NCBI RefSeq assembly: GCF_028583545.1
Contig: NZ_CP087106.1
Coordinates: 62,001-126,000, forward strand
Length of the DNA stretch: 64,000 nucleotides
Direction: 5' to 3'
From: Methylobacterium sp. NMS14P
GTDB lineage: Bacteria > Pseudomonadota > Alphaproteobacteria > Rhizobiales > Beijerinckiaceae
The notes beneath the pieces were generated by a model, which saw nothing but the letters and a program-made list of their open reading frames with translations, did not search any database and was not told the DNA's origin. Below, piece after piece: positions 18,001 through 27,973 of the stretch. Numbering within the stretch: position 1 is the first letter of the stretch; each line of letters opens with the position of its first letter. The translations under genes and the position numbers were made by a program.

Positions 18001-19855
18001 AGACCCGCGCGGCCTCGTCAGTCCCGGCCGGCGCGATCTGGTACGTGCGCTCGTTGATGACGCGGAAGCCGAGATTCTCGAGCGCCGGGACCCGGTCGGA
18101 GAGCGCGATCGCCGTGCCGCGCGAAAACGCCTTCAGGCGGACCTGCGCGGCGGGGTCGCTGGGCCGCCGATCGAGATGGACGGCCCGCGGCTGCGTCTCG
18201 CCGAGGCTGTCGAGGATCGTCACGTCCGCGACGGCGACCTCAGGCTGGAAATTGTCCCGATAGGCTGCCGAAAACGCGTCGCCGTAGCGGGCGGCCAACT
18301 GGCGCGCGCGGTCGCCGCCCTGGGATTCGGCCAACGCCGCCCGCAGCGCGTCGCCCCACGTCCGGACCAGCGCGACGATCCCGGCCTCCAGGGAGGCGGG
18401 ATCGTGCTCTGGGCTGCCCTGATCGGGCAGGCCGATGATGTAGTGGATGCGGGCGAGCGAGCCTTCCGGGTAGTCGGGGTAGGCCGCGCTGAGCCGCCCG
18501 CCGTAGGTCTCGGCCAGGTAGCTGCCGATCCGGCCGCGGACCGCCGAGTCGTAGCGGTCCTTCGGGACGTAGACGAGCAGCGAGACGAAGCGGCCGAACC
18601 GGTCGGGCCGGGACAGCACGCGGACCCGCGGACGGTCGGCCAGGGCGGCGATCGCCAGGGTGAATCGGTAGAGCCGCTCGCTGTCGATCTGGAAGAGCTC
18701 GTCGCGCGGGTAGCTCTCCAGCACGGCGAGGAGGCTCCGGCCGGCATGGCTCGTCGGATCCAGGCCGGCGCGCTGGACGACGGCCTCCACCTTCCGGCGC
18801 AGGACCGGCACCTCGCGGGCCGGGCTCGTGTAGGCGGAGGCTGTGAACAGGCCGACGATCCGCACCTCGCCCGACAGCTTGCCGAGGCCGGAGAACAGCT
18901 TGACGCCGACATAGTCCAGGTAGGCCGAACGGTGGACCCGGGACTTCACGCTGGCCTTGGTGATGATCAGCGGCTGCGGCTCTTCCAGGAAGGCGAGGAT
19001 CTCCGGCGTGTAGTCCACCGGCGTCCGGCCCCGGCGCAGGGGCGTCGCGCCGGGATCCCGGAGCACGCCGAGGCTCGACCCCTCGACCAGCGGGTGGGCG
19101 TCGCCGGCGATGCCGTGCTCCTGCATGCCGAGGATGAGGAACTGGCCGTCCGTCAGCCATTCGAGGAAGGCGCGCGCCTCCTCGGTCTCCGATTCCGGCA
19201 TCGGCGTCGGACCGCGCCCGAGATCGGCAGCGAGGTCGGTGAGGCGCGCCAGCATGGCGTCGTGGTCGTCACCCGCCAGGGCGACGTCCCGGTAGACGGT
19301 CGCGAGGGCGTTCAGGAGGCGCTCGCCGGTCTCGGCCGCCAAGGGGTCGAGATGGATGTGGATGAAGCTCTCGCGCGCGAGACTCCCCTGCGCGTCCGCG
19401 GTGGTCTCCCCGACCACCCGGATGAGCCCGCCGGCGCCGTCCCGCTCCACCCCGAGGATCGGGTGCGCGACGAGCTGCGGCGACAGGCCCTGCTCGGTCA
19501 GCTCGGCCAGGGTCGAGTCCAGCAGGAAAGGCCGGTTGTCGTTGATGACCTCGAGGACCGTCGTCTCGCGCGCACGGCCGTCGCGGACCAGCTCGCTGTC
19601 GCTCAGCCGCATCCGCGCCGGGTCGCCGGGCCTGCGGGGCTCGGACAGGAAGGCGCGGGCGCGGGCGGCGAGATCCGCCAGGACCAAGGCGTCGTAGGGG
19701 GCGAGATCCTCCGGTGTCACGCGGCCGAACAGGTCGCGGACGAAGCCGCCCGGTCCGCCCTGCTCGGTGACGAGGTCGGCGGCCGCCTCTATCAGCCCGG
19801 TGCGGGCCGTCTTCTGCTCCGAGGAGGACAACGCCGTCGCGGTCTCGAGTGTCAT
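15011..19855 (-). CDS. gdhB: NAD-specific glutamate dehydrogenase (large, 180-kDa class)
   Basis: A 1,614-residue enzyme of the large NAD-GDH family, about 3.5 times the size of ordinary hexameric GDH. A long N-terminal half holds ACT-like regulatory regions; the catalytic half contains FGYVARGGLRWSDR, VIVPVGAKGGFFPKR (glutamate site) and VVGEGANLGLTQRGR. It deaminates glutamate to 2-oxoglutarate and ammonium, mainly in catabolism. ATG 19855 was chosen for its GGGAGAA site 7 bases upstream; a GTG eight codons earlier is possible. The gene stands alone, with the MarR gene divergent upstream. Confidence 0.95.
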   Translation of the reverse strand: MTLETATALSSSEQKTARTGLIEAAADLVTEQGGPGGFVRDLFGRVTPEDLAPYDALVLADLAARARAFLSEPRRPGDPARMRLSDSELVRDGRARETTVLEVINDNRPFLLDSTLAELTEQGLSPQLVAHPILGVERDGAGGLIRVVGETTADAQGSLARESFIHIHLDPLAAETGERLLNALATVYRDVALAGDDHDAMLARLTDLAADLGRGPTPMPESETEEARAFLEWLTDGQFLILGMQEHGIAGDAHPLVEGSSLGVLRDPGATPLRRGRTPVDYTPEILAFLEEPQPLIITKASVKSRVHRSAYLDYVGVKLFSGLGKLSGEVRIVGLFTASAYTSPAREVPVLRRKVEAVVQRAGLDPTSHAGRSLLAVLESYPRDELFQIDSERLYRFTLAIAALADRPRVRVLSRPDRFGRFVSLLVYVPKDRYDSAVRGRIGSYLAETYGGRLSAAYPDYPEGSLARIHYIIGLPDQGSPEHDPASLEAGIVALVRTWGDALRAALAESQGGDRARQLAARYGDAFSAAYRDNFQPEVAVADVTILDSLGETQPRAVHLDRRPSDPAAQVRLKAFSRGTAIALSDRVPALENLGFRVINERTYQIAPAGTDEAARVWLHDMLIERATGAPIDLAALERPLEAAMLAIADGIAESDGYNRLVLEAALPWREAALLRALGRYLRQLRIRYGQDYLAGTLSRHAGIARAVVALFHARFDPALAGDRTAQEAEVRAGIETALAEVTSLDDDRILRRFVNLVEAAVRTNFYQTGADGQPRETISFKFACAKVTAMPLPRPFFEIFVYSPRVEGVHLRFGYVARGGLRWSDRPEDFRTEILGLVKAQQVKNAVIVPVGAKGGFFPKRLPPASDRAAWMQEGTESYRIFIRTLLELTDNIVDNAIVPPPDTVRHDPDDAYLVVAADKGTATFSDIANALSLEKGHWLGDAFASGGSQGYDHKGMGITARGAWEAVRRHFREIDVDVQTDPITAVGVGDMSGDVFGNGMLLSESIRLIAAFDHRDIFLDPNPDAARSFSERRRLFDLGRSSWADYDRSLISEGGGVFPRSLKTVPLSEAIRSALGFDRSEATPTELMQAILKAPADLLWFGGIGTYVRATTETDEDAGDRANDALRITGPELRAKVVGEGANLGLTQRGRIEAARAGVRLNTDAIDNSAGVNTSDVEVNIKIALMTPERDGRLSYGARNTLLADMTDEVGRLVLRNNELQTLALSLAQRGGLGETGFAMRTMQALEAESRLDRAVEYLPDDGTLAERMRRNEGLTRPEYAVLLAYAKLSLHDAILESAVPNDPYFDRELQRYFPKALRERFPDAVKGHRLRREIIATALANIIVNRGGPSLVTRLVDGTGADAATIAKAYAVTRDAFGLMELNLAIDGLAGRVSGQGQLDLYAEVQDLLSNRIVWFIRNLDLSGGLAPVVARYRDGIAAVEAALPKVLGDEALATIGAREAELTGHGMAPAQARRLASLSALVSAPDIVRVAEASGRPVEDVAATHFALEHAFRLDDLAAAARTVPVADTFDRVALERAGAGIAAAHRKLTAEVVADLGAGPEAVEAWIRARGASLARIREAVDAISASGLTVSKATVAASLLGDLVRAD

Positions 19856-19995
19856 CGCGCTTCTCCCGAACCGGGTCACTCGCCCAAGCGATAGCAGCGT
19901 GACCGGCCGTGTCGATGACGGCGCCCGCCCGTTTCCGGGCCAACGGGTGTCGATCGCCGCGAACCGTCAGCTTCGGCTTGCGGGGACCGCGATAC

Positions 19996-20007
19996 GTGCA
20001 TATACAC
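19996..20007. promoter_or_regulatory. Candidate operator overlapping the MarR gene 5' end
   Basis: GTGCATATACAC is a near-perfect 12-bp palindrome (5 of 6 base pairs), centred 13 bases before the ATG of the MarR gene and within the divergent gap to gdh. MarR proteins usually bind such AT-centred palindromes and repress themselves. No Shine-Dalgarno is visible before that ATG, so the transcript may be very short-leadered. Confidence 0.4.
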
Positions 20008-20014
20008 CTATGCC

Positions 20015-20431
20015 ATGAGCGCCCCGTCGCCCGAGCCGTGCACCTGCTCCGCCCTGCGTCGCGCTACGCGCGCGCTGACGGCGAGCTACGACGCCGCCCT
20101 GAAGCCGACCGGGCTCCGGGTGACGCAGTTCGCGATCCTGCGCCATCTCGACCGGCTCGGGCCGGTCCCGGTCTCGCGCCTGGCCGCTGAGGCGGCGCTG
20201 GAGCGGACCACGATGGGCCGCAACCTCGACCCGCTCAAGCGCCGCGGACTCGTCTCGGTCACACCCGGCGCGGTGGATCCGCGCGAGCGCCGCGTGTCCC
20301 TGACCGCCTCGGGCCGCGAGGCCCTCGCGGCTGCGACGCCCTACTGGCGCGAGGCGCAGAGCCGCATCAACGCCCGGGTCGATCCCGCGACCGTCTCCGC
20401 GGTCGCGGAGGCCCTGATCTCCGCCGCCTGA
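20015..20431 (+). CDS. MarR-family transcriptional regulator
   Basis: A 138-residue winged-helix regulator. The N-terminus has a Cys-x-Cys pair (CTCSALR, residues 9-12), then the recognition region (VSRLAAEAALERTTMGRNLDPLKRRGLV) and the wing (DPRERRVSLTASG). MarR proteins repress efflux or stress genes and are released by small ligands or oxidation. The CxC near the start is typical of one MarR subgroup and could be redox- or metal-sensitive; that is inference. Two MFS genes follow on the same strand, the nearest 29 bases downstream, and are the likely targets. Confidence 0.9.
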   Translation: MSAPSPEPCTCSALRRATRALTASYDAALKPTGLRVTQFAILRHLDRLGPVPVSRLAAEAALERTTMGRNLDPLKRRGLVSVTPGAVDPRERRVSLTASGREALAAATPYWREAQSRINARVDPATVSAVAEALISAA

Positions 20432-20460
20432 CCGATCCGCCCCGCTTCCGGAGCCCGTCC

Positions 20461-21747
20461 ATGACCGCCCTGACAGAGACGCGCCCCGGCTCGCGCCTGC
20501 ACTACGCCTGGATCGTCGTCGCGGTGACCTTCCTGGTCCTGCTCGTCGGGGCCGGGGTCCGGGCGACCCCGAGCGTGCTGATCGTCCCCTGGGAGCGGGA
20601 ATTCGGCTGGACCGCGGCCACGATCAGCGTCGGCATCGCGCTTAACATCTTCCTGTACGGGATGATCGGTCCGTTCGCGGTGGCGATCATCGAGCGGTTC
20701 GGCCTGCGGCGCTCGGTCTGCGGCGCGCTGCTGATCCTGGCGATCGGCACCGCCGCCACGAGCCTGATGACCGCGCCCTGGCAGATGGTCCTGCTCTGGG
20801 GCCTCGTCGTCGGATCCGGATCCGGGATGGTGGCCAACGTGCTGGGCGCCACCGTGGCGGGACGCTGGTTCGCCAAGCGCCGGGGGCTTGTGCTCGGCCT
20901 GCTGACGGCGAGCAGCGCCACGGGTCAGCTCGTCTTCCTGCCGATGCTGGCCTCGCTCGCGGTCGGGCAGGGCTGGCGCTCCGTCTCCCTCGTGGTCGCC
21001 GCCGCGACCCTGGCGCTGATCCCGCTGGCCGCGCTGTTCCTGCGCGACCGGCCGGCGGATGTCGGCCTGCCGCGCTACGGCGAGGACGCGGTGACGCCGA
21101 CGCCGGTTCTGACCGAGAACCCGGCCGTGCGGGCGCTCCGTGGGCTGCGCATCGGCCTGCGCTCCCGGGACTTCTGGCTGCTCGCCGGGACGTTCTTCAT
21201 CTGCGGCGCCTCGACCAACGGGCTGATCGGCACCCACCTGATCCCCGCCTGCATCGATCACGGCATCGCCGAGGTCACGGCCGCCGGCCTGCTGGCGCTG
21301 ATGGGGATCTGCGACCTGATCGGCACCACGGCGTCGGGCTGGCTGACCGACCGGTTCGACTCGCGCAAGCTTCTCGCCTGGTACTACGGCCTGCGCGGCC
21401 TCTCGCTGATCTTCCTGCCCTACTCGTTCGACTACAGCTTCTACGGCCTGTCGCTGTTCGCGGTGTTCTACGGCCTCGACTGGATCGCCACGGTGCCACC
21501 CACGGTCCAGCTCGCGGGCAAATCCTTCGGGGAGGAGAACGCCGCGCTGATGTTCGGGTGGATCGCGGCCGCGCACCAGATCGGCGCGGCGTCCGCGGCG
21601 TGGCTCGCCGGCATGGTCCGGACCGAGAGCGGCACCTATCTCGGCGCCTTCGTGTCGGCCGGCCTGCTCTGCCTGGTCGCAGCCCTGATGGCGGCCTTCG
21701 TGGGCCGCAAGCCCGGGGAGCCGGCCCTGCGCCCGCTGCCGGCCTGA
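20461..21747 (+). CDS. MFS transporter, monocarboxylate/oxalate-formate antiporter type
   Basis: A 428-residue MFS protein with about 12 helices. Its start (HYAWIVVAVTFLVLLVGAGVR) and VLIVPWEREFGWTAATISVGIALN fit the OFA/MCT-like branch, which moves organic anions such as oxalate, formate or pyruvate. The central cytoplasmic loop follows RDRPADVGLPRYG near residue 200. It is 29 bases downstream of the MarR gene, forming a probable operon with it. In a methylotroph an organic-acid carrier would fit, but the substrate is not shown by sequence. Confidence 0.87.
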   Translation: MTALTETRPGSRLHYAWIVVAVTFLVLLVGAGVRATPSVLIVPWEREFGWTAATISVGIALNIFLYGMIGPFAVAIIERFGLRRSVCGALLILAIGTAATSLMTAPWQMVLLWGLVVGSGSGMVANVLGATVAGRWFAKRRGLVLGLLTASSATGQLVFLPMLASLAVGQGWRSVSLVVAAATLALIPLAALFLRDRPADVGLPRYGEDAVTPTPVLTENPAVRALRGLRIGLRSRDFWLLAGTFFICGASTNGLIGTHLIPACIDHGIAEVTAAGLLALMGICDLIGTTASGWLTDRFDSRKLLAWYYGLRGLSLIFLPYSFDYSFYGLSLFAVFYGLDWIATVPPTVQLAGKSFGEENAALMFGWIAAAHQIGAASAAWLAGMVRTESGTYLGAFVSAGLLCLVAALMAAFVGRKPGEPALRPLPA

Positions 21748-21834
21748 ACTGCGCGTCACGGTCGGGGTTGTCACAACTGCGCCGCGAAGGACGGGCCCTG
21801 ATCGGCCCGTCCCAGAGCATCCCGAGAACCCGCC

Positions 21835-23106
21835 GTGACCATCGCGATTCGGCCCGTCCCGCCGGTCCAGGACGTCCGCGCCCCGCGACCCTGGTCGGGG
21901 CCGGGCTTCGCCGAGTTCGTCGCCATCATCGCCCTGATGATGGCGGTGACGGCGATCTCCATCGACAACCTGCTGCCGGCGTTTCCGGCCATCGAGGCGC
22001 GGTTCGCCGTGGCCGATCCCAACCGGCTGCAGCTCCTCGTCTACGTCTACATGATCGGCTTCGGCTTCGCGCAGATCGTCTACGGGCCGATCTCCGACGC
22101 GATCGGCCGCCGCCCGGTGCTGCTGGCGAGCCTCGCCATCTACGTGGTCGGCTGCGGCCTCGCCATGGTGGCGCCGAGCTTCGGCTGGCTGCTCGCCGCG
22201 CGGATCATCCAGGGCATCGGCGCCGCCGGCGGGCGGGTGCTGTCGGTGGCGATCGTGCGCGACCGGTTCGCTGGCCGCGAGATGGCGAGCGTGATGTCGC
22301 TCACCATGATGGTGTTCCTGATCGTCCCGATGATCGCGCCGGCGATCGGCGGCATGATGCTGGCGCTGGGCTCCTGGGTCTACGTCTTCGTCTCGATGCT
22401 GGTCCTCGCCTTCTGGCTGACGCTCTGGTTCTCCCTGCGGATGCCCGAGACCCTGCATCCGGAATATCGCCGACCGCTCTCGCCGGCGGCGACCTGGCAG
22501 GCGATCCGCTTGACGCTGAAGACCCGCGTCGCCGTCGGCTACGCCACCGCGCTCGGGCTGATGACCGGTTGCATCATGGGCTACGTCGGCTCGGCCCAGC
22601 AGGTCTTCGATACCGGCCTGTACCACCTCGGACCGCTCTTCCCGCTGGCCTTCGGACTTGTGGCGGGCGCCATGGGCGCGGCGACGCTGATCAACGCCCG
22701 CGTGGTCCGGCGGCTCGGGATGCGGGCGATGTCGCACAGCGGCGTCATCGCCTTCACGCTCGTCGGCCTCGCGCAGGTCGGCGTCGGGCTAGCCTATCAC
22801 GGCCACCCGCCGCTGGCCCTGTTCCTGTCGATCCTCGCGGTGAACCAGTTCCTGATCAGCTTCGCGATGCCGAACTTCAACGCCCTCGCGCTGGAGCCCC
22901 TCGGCGCCATCGCCGGCACGGCCTCGTCGTTCCTGGGCTTCTACACGACGATCCTGGGCGCGTTCTGCGGCTTCCTGATCGGCCAGTCCTTCGACGGCAC
23001 GGTGCTCCCCGTGGCGATCGGCTACGCGAGTCTCGGCGCCCTGTCGCTCCTCGTCGTCGCCTGGACCGAGCGCGGCCGGCTCTTCCGCGGCGGCGTCGGC
23101 GGTTGA
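21835..23106 (+). CDS. MFS multidrug transporter, Bcr/CflA type
   Basis: A 423-residue, 12-helix transporter. FVAIIALMMAVTAISIDN at the start, GFGFAQIVYGPISDAIGRRPVLL (motif A, loop 2-3) and RIIQGIGAAGGRVLSVAIVRD (motif C region) are signature blocks of Bcr/CflA drug:proton antiporters. GTG start; the gap to the previous MFS gene is 87 bases. Probably part of the MarR-controlled cluster. Confidence 0.9.
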   Translation: MTIAIRPVPPVQDVRAPRPWSGPGFAEFVAIIALMMAVTAISIDNLLPAFPAIEARFAVADPNRLQLLVYVYMIGFGFAQIVYGPISDAIGRRPVLLASLAIYVVGCGLAMVAPSFGWLLAARIIQGIGAAGGRVLSVAIVRDRFAGREMASVMSLTMMVFLIVPMIAPAIGGMMLALGSWVYVFVSMLVLAFWLTLWFSLRMPETLHPEYRRPLSPAATWQAIRLTLKTRVAVGYATALGLMTGCIMGYVGSAQQVFDTGLYHLGPLFPLAFGLVAGAMGAATLINARVVRRLGMRAMSHSGVIAFTLVGLAQVGVGLAYHGHPPLALFLSILAVNQFLISFAMPNFNALALEPLGAIAGTASSFLGFYTTILGAFCGFLIGQSFDGTVLPVAIGYASLGALSLLVVAWTERGRLFRGGVGG

Positions 23107-23180
23107 GGCGGCGTCCTTAACGGGGTCTTCAGCGGAAAGTTGCAACACTGCTGTCCTGATCCACCCGACCGGACACGCCG

Positions 23181-23708
23181 ATGCTCGCCCGCGCCCAGGA
23201 CGGAACCCTCCTCGTCGCGCGCCTGCTGCTCGCCGCCGCGCTCCTGCCCACCGGGATCGCCCGGGCGCTCAACGTGTCGGGGTTCGCGCTGACGCTCGCG
23301 GGGGCCGGGATGCCGTTTCCCAACGGCGTCGCCACCGCCGCCGTCGTCGTGCAGGTCTTCGGACCGCTCGCCCTGATCCTGGGCGTGCTGCCGGGGCTCA
23401 CCGGGCTGGCACTCGCGCTCTTCGCCGGCGGGATGGCCTTCGTGCTCCACCCGTTCTGGTACTATGTGGGGCCCGCCGCGGTCGCCGAGCGCACGCTGAT
23501 GCTGGCCGATCTCGGCCTCGCGGGCGGATTCCTCATGTACGCCCTGAGCGGTCCGGGCGCCCTCAGCTGGCAGGGCTGGCGCACCGGCGCGCGCGCACCG
23601 GCGCCGAGCGCGAAGCCCGCCGCCGCGAAGGCCTCCGGGAAGGGCAACGCGCCGCGGAGCGCCGGCAAGCGCGCCGCCGGCCGTGCACCCGCCCGGGCCG
23701 CGGCCTGA
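23181..23708 (+). CDS. DoxX-family membrane protein
   Basis: A 175-residue protein with four predicted helices in the first ~130 residues and the DoxX pattern (ARLLLAAALLPTGIARAL, then GMAFVLHPFW). The last ~40 residues are a basic Lys/Ala/Arg tail that is not part of the domain. DoxX-like proteins are quinone- or thiol-linked inner-membrane proteins of unclear role. The stop codon directly abuts the stop of the convergent DHA2 gene, with no space between. Confidence 0.85.
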   Translation: MLARAQDGTLLVARLLLAAALLPTGIARALNVSGFALTLAGAGMPFPNGVATAAVVVQVFGPLALILGVLPGLTGLALALFAGGMAFVLHPFWYYVGPAAVAERTLMLADLGLAGGFLMYALSGPGALSWQGWRTGARAPAPSAKPAAAKASGKGNAPRSAGKRAAGRAPARAAA

Positions 23709-25157
23709 TCAGCCGTGCCGCGGCCGCATCTCCGCAGTCGAGGACGGCGCTGCCGCGACCATCTTCCGCCCGGAAATCTCAGCGCCGGCATCCGGCGACA
23801 GATTCCGGAAGGCCAGCGCCGAGGCCGCCGAGATCACCGCGACGGCGAAGAAGGCCGGCCCGAAATCGGCGGCCTGGATCTCCGTCCGACCGTGGAACCC
23901 GGCGGTCCCCTCCAGCGCCAGCGCACCCAGCGTGACGCCGAGGCTCAGCGACAGCTGCTGGCAGACGCTGGCGAAGCTCGTGGCCGCGCTCATCTCCTTC
24001 GACTCGAGATCGGCGTACGCGATGGCGTTGACGCAGGTGAACTGGATCGAGCGCGAGCAGCCGCCGACGAACAGCAGGATCACCATGATCCAGTGCGGTG
24101 TCTGCGCGGTGTAGAACCCGTTGACCGCCAGGAAGGCGGAGGCAAGGACCGCGTTCCAGACCATCAGGGCCCGGAAGCCGGTGCGGCGCAGGATCCGCGG
24201 ACCCAGGGTCTTCACGACCATCGCGCCGGCCGCCGCCGCGAAGGTGATCAGGCCGGACTGCAGCGCGTCGAGCCCGAAGCCGACCTGGAGCATCAGCGGC
24301 AGCAAGAACGGGATCGCCCCGGTGCCGATCCGGAACAGGCTGCCGCCGAGCACCGCGACCCGGAAGGTCGGCCGCCGCATCAGGTCGAGCCGGACGATCG
24401 GGTAGGGCACCCGCCGGGCATGCGCCCAGTAGAGGGGCAGGAGCACCGCGCCCGCGGCGAGGCAGCCCCACGAGACGGCTGCCGGCAGCAGGTGTCGGCC
24501 GAGGGAGGCGAGGCCGAGCATCAGGGCGGCGAGGCCGGTCCCGAGCAGCACGAAGCCGAGGAGATCGAGGGGCGGGCGCTCCGGCTCGCGCACATCCTCG
24601 AAGTACAGGCTCGCCAGGACGATCCCCGCGCAGCCGATCGGCAGGTTGATGAAGAAGATCCAGCGCCAGTCGAACCACGTGGTGATCAGGCCGCCGACCG
24701 GCGGACCCATCACCGGACCGACGAGGGCCGGGAAGGTCAGGTAGGCGAGCGCCGTGACGAGCTGCGATTTCGGCACGCTGCGCAGCACCACGAGCCGCCC
24801 GACCGGCACCATCATGGCGCCGCCCATGCCCTGGAGGAACCGCGCGGCGACGAACCACGCGAGCCCGTTCGCGGCCGCGCAGGCGAGCGAGCCCGCCATG
24901 AAGACCACGAGGGCCGCCCGGAACACGGTCCGCGACCCGTACCGATCCGCCATCCATCCGCTCACCGGGATGAAGATCGCCAGGCTGACCAGATAGGAGG
25001 TCAGCGCGAGCTTGAGGGCGATCGGGTCCTCGTGGAGGCTCGCCGCGATGCTGGGGAGCGCCGTGGCGATCACCGTGGAATCGGTGTTCTCCATGAACAG
25101 CGCGGTGGCGACCGTCAGGGGGACGATCCAGAGCGGTCTTTGAGTGGTCGCAGGCAT
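23709..25157 (-). CDS. MFS drug transporter, DHA2 (EmrB/QacA-like)
   Basis: A 482-residue protein with about 14 helices. MENTDSTVIATALPSIA at the start and GWMADRYGSRTVF (motif A) match DHA2 exporters, which pump lipophilic drugs with the proton gradient; EmrB partners with EmrA, but no membrane-fusion gene lies next to it. The open frame extends 46 codons upstream, without homology; I chose the ATG before PATTQRP. The gene diverges from the DUF3313-like lipoprotein. Confidence 0.88.
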   Translation of the reverse strand: MPATTQRPLWIVPLTVATALFMENTDSTVIATALPSIAASLHEDPIALKLALTSYLVSLAIFIPVSGWMADRYGSRTVFRAALVVFMAGSLACAAANGLAWFVAARFLQGMGGAMMVPVGRLVVLRSVPKSQLVTALAYLTFPALVGPVMGPPVGGLITTWFDWRWIFFINLPIGCAGIVLASLYFEDVREPERPPLDLLGFVLLGTGLAALMLGLASLGRHLLPAAVSWGCLAAGAVLLPLYWAHARRVPYPIVRLDLMRRPTFRVAVLGGSLFRIGTGAIPFLLPLMLQVGFGLDALQSGLITFAAAAGAMVVKTLGPRILRRTGFRALMVWNAVLASAFLAVNGFYTAQTPHWIMVILLFVGGCSRSIQFTCVNAIAYADLESKEMSAATSFASVCQQLSLSLGVTLGALALEGTAGFHGRTEIQAADFGPAFFAVAVISAASALAFRNLSPDAGAEISGRKMVAAAPSSTAEMRPRHG

Positions 25158-25364
25158 CACACAGCAGACGCATGTCGCGCCGCCGCGGTTGCACGGCAGC
25201 GCGGCCACCTCGCACCCTCGTGTTTCGCGAATGTATCCATCGTGCAACAGAGGTTGAGCCGCGGTGCGGAGCCACCTTTTTCGCGGGTGCTGCAATGGCT
25301 AAGTTTCCATCACGCGTCCGTGAGGCCGCTCCAGCCGGCCCGGGGCCGGCGCGCGAGGATTTCG

Positions 25365-26255
25365 ATGCAGCCCAGCCCCAGCAAGGTCCGCTCCGTGGCG
25401 CGGATCGCCGCCGGCGTCGCCCTTCTCTCGATGGTCGCCGCCTGCGGCACCGTCCTGCTCAACGATCGCGGCTCGCTGACGCGCTACGACCGGCTGAAGT
25501 CCAGCGATCAGGTCGCCTCGGCCTCGCGGATCTACGTCGACCGGCCGGCCCTGGCGAAGGCCCGCACCGTGCGTATCATTCCGACGGCGTTCCACGCCGA
25601 CGTGTCCGGCGCCGCCCCGCTGACCGCGGCCGAGCGGCGGCTCATCGCCAACGCCGCCGACCGGGCGCTGTGCTACGACCTGTCGCTGAAGTACGACATC
25701 GTCACGAGCCGCGACGCCGACCTGACCGTGCGGGCGCAGGTGACCCGCGTCGATCCGACCGATCTCCTCGGGGCCGGCGCGACCATCGCGGGCTCGGCGG
25801 GCGTGACCGTCGCGTCGCAGCTCGGCCTGAGCTTCGCGGAGGGCGTCGGGCGCGTGCCGATCCCGCGCGTGCCGATCGGGCTCGGGAGCCTGACGGTCGA
25901 GGCCGAGGCGCTGGACCGGCGCCGGGAGCAGCGGGCCGCCATCGTCTGGGGCGGAGCGGCCAACTCCTTCACCAGCCAGCCGCGCTTCTCCCGCGCCAGC
26001 GACGCCTACGACCTCGCCGGCGAGTTCGGCCAGGATTTCGGCTACATGCTGGCGACCGGCGACGACCCGTTCACGGCCCCCAACACGATCCCGACCTGGG
26101 ACCGGATCCGCATCACCACCCTCGGCGAGGCGCCTTCGGACCCGGATTGCGAGGCCTTCGGCCGCGCTCCGGGCATCGACGGCATGCTGGGCGACTATAT
26201 CGGCCTGCCGCCCGAATACACCGACAAGGGCCCGACCACGCCGGCGATGCGCTGA
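25365..26255 (+). CDS. DUF3313-like lipoprotein
   Basis: A 296-residue predicted lipoprotein: basic N-terminus, hydrophobic helix and lipobox LLSMVAAC with Cys27. The mature part begins with LTRYDRLKSSD and RIYVDRPALAKARTVRI, similar to DUF3313 proteins, and has a Gly/Ala-rich stretch (ATIAGSAGVTVASQLGLS). GAGGAT ribosome site. No enzyme motif is visible. The upstream ~200 bases are shared with the divergent DHA2 transporter. Family assignment is from memory and moderate. Confidence 0.75.
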   Translation: MQPSPSKVRSVARIAAGVALLSMVAACGTVLLNDRGSLTRYDRLKSSDQVASASRIYVDRPALAKARTVRIIPTAFHADVSGAAPLTAAERRLIANAADRALCYDLSLKYDIVTSRDADLTVRAQVTRVDPTDLLGAGATIAGSAGVTVASQLGLSFAEGVGRVPIPRVPIGLGSLTVEAEALDRRREQRAAIVWGGAANSFTSQPRFSRASDAYDLAGEFGQDFGYMLATGDDPFTAPNTIPTWDRIRITTLGEAPSDPDCEAFGRAPGIDGMLGDYIGLPPEYTDKGPTTPAMR

Positions 26256-26403
26256 GGCGCCCGCGGCGTCTCCGCGTCTGACCGCGGACGTCCGTTCACG
26301 GCACTGCCGCGCCCGTCGGGCGGGGGTGGATAAGCCCCGAGCCATGCGCGTTTTCGCGCTGCGACGCATCAACCGCGCATTGGCGCCTTCGCGGAGCCCG
26401 TGA

Positions 26404-27966
<1,563 letters not shown>

Positions 27967-27973
27967 GGGACCG

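Noticed and set aside
15203..19894. A 1,563-codon open frame on the plus strand opposite the NAD-GDH gene
   Set aside because: It is an antisense shadow caused by high GC and rare stops: composition is Arg/Gly/Val-biased without motifs, while the opposite strand encodes a full conserved enzyme.
20341..22737. A ~800-codon minus-strand frame opposite the two MFS genes
   Set aside because: His/Arg/Gln-rich composition with no hydrophobic core or motif; the plus strand carries two clear transporters.
23715..25364. Long upstream extension in frame with the DUF3313-like lipoprotein
   Set aside because: The extension is antisense to a DHA2 transporter and lacks homology; the lipoprotein has a clear signal and ribosome site at 25365.
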